This document shows, piece after piece, positions 1 to 6,432 of a stretch of 16,141 nucleotides of DNA. The DNA comes from Fructobacillus evanidus (GTDB lineage Bacteria; Bacillota; Bacilli; Lactobacillales; Lactobacillaceae), in NCBI RefSeq assembly GCF_963580165.1, contig NZ_CAUZLM010000015.1, positions 1-16,141 on the forward strand, given 5' to 3'. A program made the position numbers and the translations under genes. The stretch's first letter is position 1; every line of letters starts with the position of its first letter. Below the pieces are notes generated by a model that was not told the DNA's origin, ran no database searches, and was given only the letters and a program-made list of their open reading frames with translations.

Positions 1-65
1 CTATAGCATTGTTTTTTCCAAAGATAATAAATATTAACTTTGTCTTCTTTTGATAATTTAGACAT
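1..65 (-). CDS. Start of a probable IS3-type transposase OrfA (partial, cut by window edge)
   Basis: An ATG at 65-63 on the minus strand opens a frame that stays open to the window edge, giving 21 complete codons beginning MSKLSKEDKVNIYYLW. A short basic N-terminus with KEDK followed by an aromatic helix (IYYLW) resembles the helix-turn-helix start of OrfA proteins of IS3-family (IS150-like) elements of lactobacilli; that is recall, not a search. There is no convincing Shine-Dalgarno sequence, only GGGG about 6-9 bases before the ATG, which is usual for insertion sequences. It lies just beyond the hairpin that follows the GtrA gene, so it probably marks the edge of the polysaccharide locus. 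It could also be an unrelated small gene, because too little sequence is visible to decide. Confidence 0.4.
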   Translation of the reverse strand, partial: MSKLSKEDKVNIYYLWKKQCY

Positions 66-70
66 AGTAA

Positions 71-104
71 AACCCCGAAATTTGGTTGTCCAAATTTCGG
101 GGTT
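71..104 (-). terminator. 15-bp perfect hairpin after the GtrA gene
   Basis: The arms are AACCCCGAAATTTGG (71-85) and CCAAATTTCGGGGTT (90-104) with a 4-base loop. Read on the minus strand, the second arm is followed by TTTTACTATG, so four T directly follow the stem's GGGG. It lies 27 bases after the GtrA stop codon and only 5 bases before the putative transposase ATG. It fits a Rho-independent terminator closing the polysaccharide locus. It could instead be part of the end of the neighbouring insertion sequence, because the minus strand contains TGGACAACC, compatible with the TG...CA ends of IS3 elements. Confidence 0.7.
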
Positions 105-131
105 CATATCATTTTCAATCACTGTGCTTTT

Positions 132-572
132 TTATTCTTCAATTTTCTTAAAAATATACAGCTTACTCAACACATAATTTGAAATAATCACAAAAATATT
201 TTGAATACCATTCCAAAGCAAATCGTTTTGATGCAAGACCTGAACACCAAACGCTAAAATGAACCACCCGATAACGCCTGTCACAATTCGAGCCAGATAG
301 AATTGCCAAATTTCACGAAACAACCCCTTAGCATCCGTCACCTTCGATTGAAATACCCAAATACGATTAGTGAGGTAAGCAAACAAAACTGCCAAAAACC
401 ATGATAAAACATACGATACTGTATATGTCCAATGTAGGTAAGCGGAAAAAATCGAATAGGTGACAACGGAAACTACGAATGTAGCGCCACCAAAGAACAA
501 GTACAGAATAGATTCTCGATATCGATCAAAAATTTTTTTAAAATCAGTTAACACAGTCATTTCCTCAATCAT
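132..572 (-). CDS. GtrA-like family small membrane protein (putative polyprenyl-phosphate-sugar flippase)
   Basis: This 146-residue protein has about four membrane segments (roughly residues 21-41, 47-67, 90-110 and 118-138). It has the family signature of a glycine-rich first helix (YLFFGGATF) followed by NRIWVF near residues 69-74 and a late N-Y-x-L-S-K-x-x-I-F motif. GtrA/GtcA proteins are thought to move a sugar-loaded polyprenyl phosphate across the membrane in three-component glycosylation systems. The expected partners are both in the window: a GtrB-like enzyme at 5432-6373 and two GT-C-like proteins. The gene stands alone between two terminators, so it needs its own promoter; only a weak candidate (TTAACT, 16 bases, TAATAA) is visible upstream. 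The start is uncertain. The first ATG (572) has a poor ribosome site, and the GAGGA before the second ATG (560) is too close to it. Confidence 0.88.
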   Translation of the reverse strand: MIEEMTVLTDFKKIFDRYRESILYLFFGGATFVVSVVTYSIFSAYLHWTYTVSYVLSWFLAVLFAYLTNRIWVFQSKVTDAKGLFREIWQFYLARIVTGVIGWFILAFGVQVLHQNDLLWNGIQNIFVIISNYVLSKLYIFKKIEE

Positions 573-612
573 TACTTTCTATTATTAAATCATCAAAAAA
601 TAAAGTTAATAT

Positions 613-641
613 AAAAGAACCGTCTAACAATAAAACGGTTC
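613..641 (-). terminator. Rho-independent terminator after the galactofuranosyltransferase gene
   Basis: An inverted repeat GAACCGT (617-623) / ACGGTTC (635-641) with an 11-base loop is followed on the minus strand by TTTTATATT. It begins 14 bases after the stop codon of the glycosyltransferase at 656-1549. It separates that gene from the GtrA gene, which is therefore transcribed separately or by read-through. Confidence 0.7.
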
Positions 642-655
642 ATTACGAATATCAT

Positions 656-1549
656 TTATTTCTTATTAGCAAATTCAATGGTTGGGTTAAAGGTCTTACC
701 GGCCTTCATTCCCTTTTTCATGACCGCCAACTTTTCAGCCTTACGCTCCGTATGAGACAACTTAATCTGCCAATATTCGGCTAATGTACGCAACCGAGCG
801 CGATTCTTTCGATACCAGTCACGCTTACGGATGTAATAGCCTTTATTGCGATATGAATAGAAATAACGTGGTGTCCGTGCCGGGCCATCATTTAATAAAC
901 TTGACCCAACATTGGCACCCATTTTATGAGTTACCTTTGCGGATGGTACAAAGTAACCAGGAGCAACACGACCTGCGCGTTCCGTATACTCGATATCATC
1001 ACCCCAGATGAAGAAGTCAGTAATAGGCAAGCCAATTTCTGCAACAACTGCGCGACGTACCAGTAAAGAAACAAACGTTGCATTCTGCAATTGAACAGGT
1101 TCAACCTGGTCTTCTGGAATGACCTTTAAACGGTTCATTGGTGCTGGTTGGTTCATCTTGGCACGGTGACCATCAGTCCAACGAACATCTGAAGCCAAAA
1201 AGCCAAAATTAGGTTCTTGATCAGCAAAGGCCAATAAGTTTTGTAGTGTATCAGGGTGAACAACAGTATCGTCATCCATTACCCAAACAAAGTCATCATC
1301 CGTCTTTTCCATAAAATGACGAATACCGCGATTAAAACCACCGGCACCACCAAGGTTTTCCTCTAGACGAACATAATCAATTTGATCACCTAATGATTCC
1401 AAATATTCCTTTGTATCATTTTCACTAGCATTATCAACAATGATAATGTGGCTTACGGGAACAATTTGTTTTTGTAAACTATCAATTACTTCTTTCAACA
1501 ATGCAAGTCGGTTGTAAGTAACAACGACTGCTGAAACATTTTGAGCCAT
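656..1549 (-). CDS. GT2 glycosyltransferase, GlfT2/RfbF-like (putative galactofuranosyltransferase)
   Basis: A 297-residue cytosolic GT-A enzyme. Visible motifs are the N-terminal VVVTYNR (8-14), VDNAS (38-42), the glycine-rich NLGGAGGFNRG (65-75) typical of the GlfT2/RfbF branch, the metal-binding DDD at 92-94 (WVMDDDT), and an acidic catalytic-base region WGDDIEY (182-188), followed by a conserved histidine near 207. This branch transfers galactofuranose or rhamnose. A glf gene for UDP-galactofuranose synthesis at 6433-7623 makes galactofuranose the likeliest donor sugar; that is inference. The start has a good site (AAGGA, seven bases before ATG). The gene has its own extended -10 promoter and its own terminator, so it is a single-gene transcription unit apart from the main operon. 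It would add a Galf residue to the lipid-linked repeat unit on the cytoplasmic face. Confidence 0.9.
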   Translation of the reverse strand: MAQNVSAVVVTYNRLALLKEVIDSLQKQIVPVSHIIIVDNASENDTKEYLESLGDQIDYVRLEENLGGAGGFNRGIRHFMEKTDDDFVWVMDDDTVVHPDTLQNLLAFADQEPNFGFLASDVRWTDGHRAKMNQPAPMNRLKVIPEDQVEPVQLQNATFVSLLVRRAVVAEIGLPITDFFIWGDDIEYTERAGRVAPGYFVPSAKVTHKMGANVGSSLLNDGPARTPRYFYSYRNKGYYIRKRDWYRKNRARLRTLAEYWQIKLSHTERKAEKLAVMKKGMKAGKTFNPTIEFANKK

Positions 1550-1583
1550 GATTTTTCCTTAGTACAATAGATTTCCATTAAAA

Positions 1584-1612
1584 ATTATATCATAGCTAGT
1601 TCTCGTGATGAA
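1584..1612 (-). promoter_or_regulatory. Extended -10 promoter of the galactofuranosyltransferase gene
   Basis: On the minus strand TTCATC (1612-1607) is followed by a 17-base spacer and TATAAT (1589-1584). A TG two bases before the -10 gives the TGnTATAAT extended form. The -35 box is weak (four of six), but the -10 is perfect. Transcription would start about 30 bases before the ATG at 1549, leaving room for the AAGGA ribosome site. Confidence 0.7.
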
Positions 1613-1697
1613 TTAAATTTCACTAAGAGGCTACCTATAACGCTAAAAACAGTTTTCAAATTAATTTTAATTAGAGCATCAATTGAACCTATCGATA

Positions 1698-3245
1698 CTA
1701 GCCTTGCTTATTCCTTCGAATCTGGGCAACATAGTTTATTCCCCTTTGCATCCCTAAACTAGCTAGTAGGAATAGAACAGGCAAAAATTGAATTAAGTAT
1801 CGTGTTCGACCGCCCTCAAAAATTAGCAAAAAGGCAAAGAAGCCAACTGCACTGATTTTAAGGAACAGTCCCCAGAGTGATTGATCAAAAATACTGCCCA
1901 ATATCAAAACAAGGGCTATAATCCAAAAAATTTGTTGAACGGTCCTAAAATCGAACTTTCCTTCCGTTGCAATGCCATTCTTTTCCAAGAAATAACGCCT
2001 TGGGAAAGTTTTTTCTAGTTGCTCATTGTTTGGATGAAATGCCTTTAAGTAATACACTTCATGACCCCATGCCATTGAGCCGTCAGCAGAATTTTTAATT
2101 TGCTTATGAATTAAAAACTTTTCATAGCCAAGAATGCCACCCTGGTTAATAAAACGTTCCTTAATCAATCGCAATGAAGCTTTGTTTCGTGCTTCTGGAT
2201 CCTTAATATTAGCTGAATTAAACATGTCGGTGACATTATAATCACCATCACCAGTAATCCCCATCGCCGCGAAATGCGACATTGGCAGTGCTTGCCGTGT
2301 ATCAACCTTAACAATGCCATTATGGTGATACAAATACTCTTTCATCAAAACAGAGCCAATAGCTAAAAAGGCAATTGAAATCGCAAGCATTATACCGGCA
2401 GATTTAAGTTTGATTTGCCCATTCCTTGTTACTATTAAAAGGACAAAAACGAATAAGACGGCAATCAACAGAACCATTAATGATGGCTTTAGTAAATATG
2501 ACAGTAGTAACTCAAAGCCCAATAAAAATCCAAAGAGATAGAATCGCTTCTTTTGCTGAAAGTCAATTGCCCGGACTACGGTATACAATATGGCAGCTGT
2601 TAAGAAAAACGATAAAGTATCAGAATACGGAATAACAAAAAACGGAACACACGTAAACAGCACAAGGGTGAGCACGAAGGTTAACTTTGCCACCAGTGGA
2701 CTGGTAAATTTTTTGGCTAATTTCCAAATTAAATACGTACCAAAATCGACAATCGCAACGTTAGCGATATTCAGTGCATACATAAAATGTTCAAACGATG
2801 GGCGCCCTAATAAGTGGAAATAAATACTTTCGAGCTTAAGCAACATCGTGTTATTAGGATTAACCGACAAGTAATTTGGCCAGGGCCATCCTAATTTGGC
2901 CGTTGTCGCCCGTTGAACTAAAAACATCCAATCCCAGGTACTGGTCCCTGACAATAGGAACACACATACTAATTGCCACAATAGAACGAGCGCAATAATG
3001 ACGACCCAAGTTATTTTATGTGAAAATATGGCCTTACAGAAATTGACACTTTTTTCCCAAATATTATAGAAAAAATGGCGCAAAATCAGTAGCAAAATTA
3101 TCAGTAGGATTAAGAAATTAACTGACTTTACAAAGCTTAAACTAACCCCATTAATATTTTCAGGCAATAGCGCGATTGCGCCTACCAGGCTAATAGCAAT
3201 TAAAACGGAAAAAATGATATTGATAAATGTTTTTGTTATTTTCAT
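1698..3245 (-). CDS. GT-C-type polytopic membrane glycosyltransferase, short paralogue
   Basis: A 515-residue protein with about 10-12 membrane segments. Its first long outside loop holds TSTWDW (101-106) with D105, in the place where GT-C enzymes keep a catalytic aspartate, then NPNN (129-132). Further along are PYSD (206-209) and, near the C-terminus, a GGRTRY...P...LGMQ block. The same four landmarks in the same order appear in the larger protein at 3309-5417, so the two look like paralogues. This copy lacks the roughly 150-residue outer domain and final helix of its relative. GT-C enzymes use polyprenyl-phosphate sugars on the outer face of the membrane. The role here would be decorating EPS or a cell-wall polymer with the sugar loaded by the GtrB-like enzyme; donor and acceptor are unknown. 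No Shine-Dalgarno sequence precedes the ATG, which lies 22 bases after a strong terminator. Confidence 0.75.
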   Translation of the reverse strand: MKITKTFINIIFSVLIAISLVGAIALLPENINGVSLSFVKSVNFLILLIILLLILRHFFYNIWEKSVNFCKAIFSHKITWVVIIALVLLWQLVCVFLLSGTSTWDWMFLVQRATTAKLGWPWPNYLSVNPNNTMLLKLESIYFHLLGRPSFEHFMYALNIANVAIVDFGTYLIWKLAKKFTSPLVAKLTFVLTLVLFTCVPFFVIPYSDTLSFFLTAAILYTVVRAIDFQQKKRFYLFGFLLGFELLLSYLLKPSLMVLLIAVLFVFVLLIVTRNGQIKLKSAGIMLAISIAFLAIGSVLMKEYLYHHNGIVKVDTRQALPMSHFAAMGITGDGDYNVTDMFNSANIKDPEARNKASLRLIKERFINQGGILGYEKFLIHKQIKNSADGSMAWGHEVYYLKAFHPNNEQLEKTFPRRYFLEKNGIATEGKFDFRTVQQIFWIIALVLILGSIFDQSLWGLFLKISAVGFFAFLLIFEGGRTRYLIQFLPVLFLLASLGMQRGINYVAQIRRNKQG

Positions 3246-3251
3246 AATTTA

Positions 3252-3257
3252 ATTATA
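3252..3257 (-). promoter_or_regulatory. TATAAT box very close to the start of the short GT-C gene
   Basis: On the minus strand, a perfect TATAAT ends six bases before the ATG at 3245, in a 22-base A/T-only gap with one G. If used, transcription would start at or next to the A of the ATG and give a leaderless message, which fits the absence of any ribosome site. The matching -35 position (CAACAC at 3280-3275) is poor and lies inside the terminator stem, so chance occurrence in A/T-rich DNA is quite possible. Confidence 0.3.
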
Positions 3258-3267
3258 TATTACTAAT

Positions 3268-3302
3268 AAAAACCGTGTTGAAAAATTCACAACACGGTTT
3301 TT
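3268..3302 (-). terminator. Strong bidirectional terminator ending the main operon
   Basis: A perfect 13-bp stem AAAAACCGTGTTG (3268-3280) / CAACACGGTTTTT (3290-3302) with a 9-base loop. Five T form the distal end of the stem on either strand, so it can work in both directions. It starts 6 bases after the stop codon of the large GT-C gene and ends the seven-gene unit that begins near 11081. No plus-strand gene is visible that would need it. Confidence 0.88.
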
Positions 3303-3308
3303 AAAATG

Positions 3309-5417
3309 TTAATTAATCCGTTGACGCCGCTTGATTGCTAACGCAATCAAAAGCAAAGCAACGAAAATTAAGTGTAAGAAGATATAAACATATCGGTTAA
3401 TCCAAGTAGTATCATGATGATCAGTAAAGCTAAAGATTGCATTTAATCCCTTAACATTTTTCTGATTCATTTTGACACTTGGTCCCTGTAGATTAGTCGT
3501 TTCCAAATTTTGAAGGACATCTGTTTTAACCGGATAAGTGCTAATATTTTCAATTTTCAAACGATAGTTACCAACTGGATATTGACCAGGATAACTACTC
3601 CAGGACTGCTTTAAGTTTAAGGTCCAAGATTGGTGCTGATCTGTTCGAATCAATGTAACTCTCAATTGATCAAGTTGTTCTTTACTTAACTTTGAAAAAT
3701 CGATATTCAAATTATTAGATGGACTTTTTAGATTAAAGGTTCCTGTCTCAACAGTTGTTTTTCCAGGAATAGAAACAAGTTCATCACCATTTTCCGTATA
3801 CAGAGCAAATCCGGAATTATAAACAAAACCGTCACGACCAACCTTGTCATTGGCGCGCGAGAATGAAACGAGAAAACTAGCCATGAGCAAGACCAGACTT
3901 AATAATACGAATTTATTAGTAACCAGTTGAACTGTTTCCTGCCGCTTTTTAAGTAATCCAAACAGCAGTTGCATGCCAATTGCTGCTAACAGCAAAAGGA
4001 ATGGCAACATTGGTAAAGCATAACGGTCACGGACTTCCCATAGTAAAATATGGAAAGTAAAAATACCTACGATACTAAAAGCAGAAAAAATCGTTAAATT
4101 CAAAATTCTGGGATCAATCGTTTTTCTGTTTTTCAAAACATTGATAACGGCCAACATTGCTAAAGCTAATAATAAGATATAAATTGGTTGGAATAAATTA
4201 CCGATAAACTCTAAAAATGGTGTTGATTCCCACTCATATTTCAACAATGGTCGATTTATCTGTAATCCGCCCATATCTTCATTTGAATAGGCCAATGAGA
4301 ACATAAATGCAATTTTTTTGATTGCATGCTTTGGTACTCCCAAAACACCCAATTCTTTAATGCGATGCTTTAATTCATCTGTGATGAGTTTTGCACGTTC
4401 CTTTTTAGGGAAGTTACTATACAAGAATGAATCAGGGCCGTCAATTTGACCTGCCGTATGTGGATTCCACGACATGTTCACGTAGCGAACAGAAGGGGTG
4501 ACCATTGTTGGCTTCGATTGAAAACCTTCAACCTTTTGAAAATGATGAAACGATACTGTTCCCAAAAGTGAAAAGAACACACCAAGAATGATTAAGCCAC
4601 TTTTTAATTTAAAATTGAATTGCTTACTAAATAAAATCGTCAATAATAACGCAATTAAAATAATGACCGAATTTTGCCGGATAGTCACTGCTATCCCAAG
4701 CATCAACATCAAGGCCGTGCCGTGAAGCCACTTTTGTTTAGAAGACTCATTCGATAGCAATCGAATCAAACTGCCAATAACACCCATCATTAATGCGATT
4801 GCCACTACATCATTATAAGGAAAGACTGCATACATGAACCAAGGAATATAAAATAGCGCAATAAACATAAAAATTGTGCTTAATACACGATTTACTAATC
4901 TAAGCGAACGGCTTAGATAGATAATTCCTAAGTCAAGCATTAACATCTGAATCCATGGCAATATTGGTGCATAATGCGTAACACCAAGCCAGTGGAACGG
5001 TGTTAGCAAGTAGCTCCACCACAACGTAACGTTGACGTTATTCGGATAGGTATAAAAGTAGTTATACCACTGATGGTTGCCTTCAATTAAGCGGGCAGCC
5101 ATTGTCGTAACGTAGCCCGTATCCGTATAAACTGGACGTACAAATGTCAATAAAAAGACCAATTGGGCAAGTATAGCCAAGACCAAGAAAATAATATAAT
5201 AAATTTTTCTTTGCTTAACACTGACCTTTTGAGCTACATAAAAGCCAAAAAACAAAATAGCTAAGCTCGCTCCGAGACGATAAAACCCACTTAAAAAACC
5301 ACCGGTACTACCATCTACTAAATTGAGTGGATATAGAAAAATTGCACTCGCTGTAATTAGTGCAATCGCAATTAATGCAAACGATAGTATAAGATTATGA
5401 ACGCTTAACTTACGCAT
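3309..5417 (-). CDS. GT-C-type polytopic membrane glycosyltransferase, long paralogue with outer C-terminal domain
   Basis: A 702-residue membrane protein with about 11-13 segments. The first large outside loop has VYTDTGY (96-102) with D99 as candidate GT-C catalytic aspartate, then YPNN (124-127). PYND sits at 200-203 and EVRDRY...P...IGMQ at 461-483. After a helix near 502-519 there is a hydrophilic stretch of about 150 residues (521-673), probably outside the cell and rich in alternating polar/hydrophobic strands, then a final helix (675-694) and a basic tail. It follows the GtrB-like gene by 14 bases and has an AAGGG ribosome site, so the two are co-expressed. It is the likely outer-face enzyme that uses the polyprenyl-phosphate sugar made by GtrB. 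The outer domain might bind the polymer acceptor (inference). It is last in the operon, directly before a strong terminator. Confidence 0.82.
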   Translation of the reverse strand: MRKLSVHNLILSFALIAIALITASAIFLYPLNLVDGSTGGFLSGFYRLGASLAILFFGFYVAQKVSVKQRKIYYIIFLVLAILAQLVFLLTFVRPVYTDTGYVTTMAARLIEGNHQWYNYFYTYPNNVNVTLWWSYLLTPFHWLGVTHYAPILPWIQMLMLDLGIIYLSRSLRLVNRVLSTIFMFIALFYIPWFMYAVFPYNDVVAIALMMGVIGSLIRLLSNESSKQKWLHGTALMLMLGIAVTIRQNSVIILIALLLTILFSKQFNFKLKSGLIILGVFFSLLGTVSFHHFQKVEGFQSKPTMVTPSVRYVNMSWNPHTAGQIDGPDSFLYSNFPKKERAKLITDELKHRIKELGVLGVPKHAIKKIAFMFSLAYSNEDMGGLQINRPLLKYEWESTPFLEFIGNLFQPIYILLLALAMLAVINVLKNRKTIDPRILNLTIFSAFSIVGIFTFHILLWEVRDRYALPMLPFLLLLAAIGMQLLFGLLKKRQETVQLVTNKFVLLSLVLLMASFLVSFSRANDKVGRDGFVYNSGFALYTENGDELVSIPGKTTVETGTFNLKSPSNNLNIDFSKLSKEQLDQLRVTLIRTDQHQSWTLNLKQSWSSYPGQYPVGNYRLKIENISTYPVKTDVLQNLETTNLQGPSVKMNQKNVKGLNAIFSFTDHHDTTWINRYVYIFLHLIFVALLLIALAIKRRQRIN

Positions 5418-5431
5418 AGTTACCCTTAACT

Positions 5432-6373
5432 TTATTTTTCTTCTTTGGCAATATAAATTGGCCGGTTCTTTGTTTCCATAAAGATGGCTGCAATATAACG
5501 GCCGATAATACCAAGGCTTAACATTTGAATGCCACCAATGAAGAGGATAATAGTTACCATCGATGGCCAGCCAGCAACAGAGCTATTTGAAATCAAAGCT
5601 CGAATGACAATAAAGATTCCCGCTACGATTGAAGCACCAAAGGACAGTAAGCCTAGAAAGGTCACGATTGTCAATGGCATCGTTGAAAAAGAAACAATCC
5701 CTTCGATAGCATATTTTGTTAGCTTCCAAAATGACCAAGAAGTCGTTCCAGCAACGCGCTCTCGATTTTCATATGGAATGTACTTTGTTCTAAAGCCAAC
5801 CCAGGTAAAAATTCCCTTTGAAAAACGCTGATTTTCAGACAGCGACAGGATGGCATTGACCATTTGTCTGGTCATTACTCGATAATCACGAGCACCATCG
5901 ACCAAGTGAGTCTGCGAAATTTTATTCATCCACTTATAGAACTGTGCGGAGAACCATGACCGCAATTTGGCCTCACCCTTACGATCGGCACGACGAGTAC
6001 CGACAGCATCGTATTCCCCACTTTGAACCTCTGACAGCATCTGTGGTAGTAACTCAGGCGGATCCTGGAGGTCAACATCCATTACCGCAACATAGTCACC
6101 CTTTGCCTGTTGCAGGCCTGCGTAAAGTCCTGCCTCTTTACCAAAATTACGCGAAAAAGAAACATAGTGAACATCGCTATCCCGATTAACCAAATCACGT
6201 AAAATCGGCAATGTTTTATCGGTTGAACCATCGTCAATAAAATGAAAATCAATCGTTGCTCCAACTTCTGGCTTAATTTTTTGAATGGCATCGTAAAAAA
6301 TTTGAATTGTATCTTCTTCGTTATGAACCGGCACAATAAGTGATAATACCGTCGGTTGGTCCTTGATGTCCAT
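5432..6373 (-). CDS. GtrB/CsbB-like polyprenyl-phosphate glycosyltransferase (GT2)
   Basis: 313 residues from the ATG at 6373. That start has AAGGGAG (6380-6386) six bases upstream; an in-frame ATG at 6412 has no such site. Motifs are LIVPVHNEE (12-20), IDDGSTD (46-52), FSRNFGKEAG (73-82), MDVDLQDPPE (98-107, the DxD region) and a typical RFSKG (183-187). Two C-terminal membrane segments follow (about 232-258 and 271-293). This layout is that of GtrB, CsbB and DPM1-like enzymes, which transfer a hexose from a nucleotide sugar to polyprenyl phosphate at the inner face. The GT-C gene directly downstream and the GtrA gene at 132-572 complete the usual three-component system. The sugar cannot be read from the sequence. 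Confidence 0.93.
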   Translation of the reverse strand: MDIKDQPTVLSLIVPVHNEEDTIQIFYDAIQKIKPEVGATIDFHFIDDGSTDKTLPILRDLVNRDSDVHYVSFSRNFGKEAGLYAGLQQAKGDYVAVMDVDLQDPPELLPQMLSEVQSGEYDAVGTRRADRKGEAKLRSWFSAQFYKWMNKISQTHLVDGARDYRVMTRQMVNAILSLSENQRFSKGIFTWVGFRTKYIPYENRERVAGTTSWSFWKLTKYAIEGIVSFSTMPLTIVTFLGLLSFGASIVAGIFIVIRALISNSSVAGWPSMVTIILFIGGIQMLSLGIIGRYIAAIFMETKNRPIYIAKEEK

Positions 6374-6379
6374 CGTGCT

Positions 6380-6386
6380 CTCCCTT
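6380..6386 (-). promoter_or_regulatory. Ribosome binding site fixing the GtrB start
   Basis: AAGGGAG on the minus strand, six bases before the ATG at 6373-6371. It supports the shorter 313-residue protein over a 13-residue longer form starting at 6412. Confidence 0.75.
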
Positions 6387-6403
6387 TTAAAACAAATATG
6401 TAT

Positions 6404-6425
6404 GGTTGCCAAAACTAAAGCAACC
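6404..6425. other. Hairpin between glf and the GtrB gene
   Basis: An inverted repeat GGTTGC (6404-6409) / GCAACC (6420-6425) with a 10-base loop. A run of T follows on the plus strand (TCTTTTTTT) but not on the minus strand, where the genes lie. It looks like a terminator facing right, or a weak attenuator or RNA-stability element inside the operon. No plus-strand gene needs it. Confidence 0.4.
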
Positions 6426-6432
6426 TCTTTTT

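Noticed and set aside
1613..1697. A terminator between the short GT-C gene and the galactofuranosyltransferase gene
   Set aside because: Only A/T-rich weak pairings (around 1660-1672) are seen, with no stable stem plus T run.
6380..6409. TTGGCA-17-TAAAAG upstream of the GtrB gene as a promoter
   Set aside because: Transcription would start inside or after the ribosome site, and the -10 is poor; the gene fits as part of the operon.
6374..6412. A 13-residue longer form of the GtrB-like protein
   Set aside because: No ribosome site precedes 6412, while AAGGGAG is well placed for the ATG at 6373; the extra residues do not match the family start.
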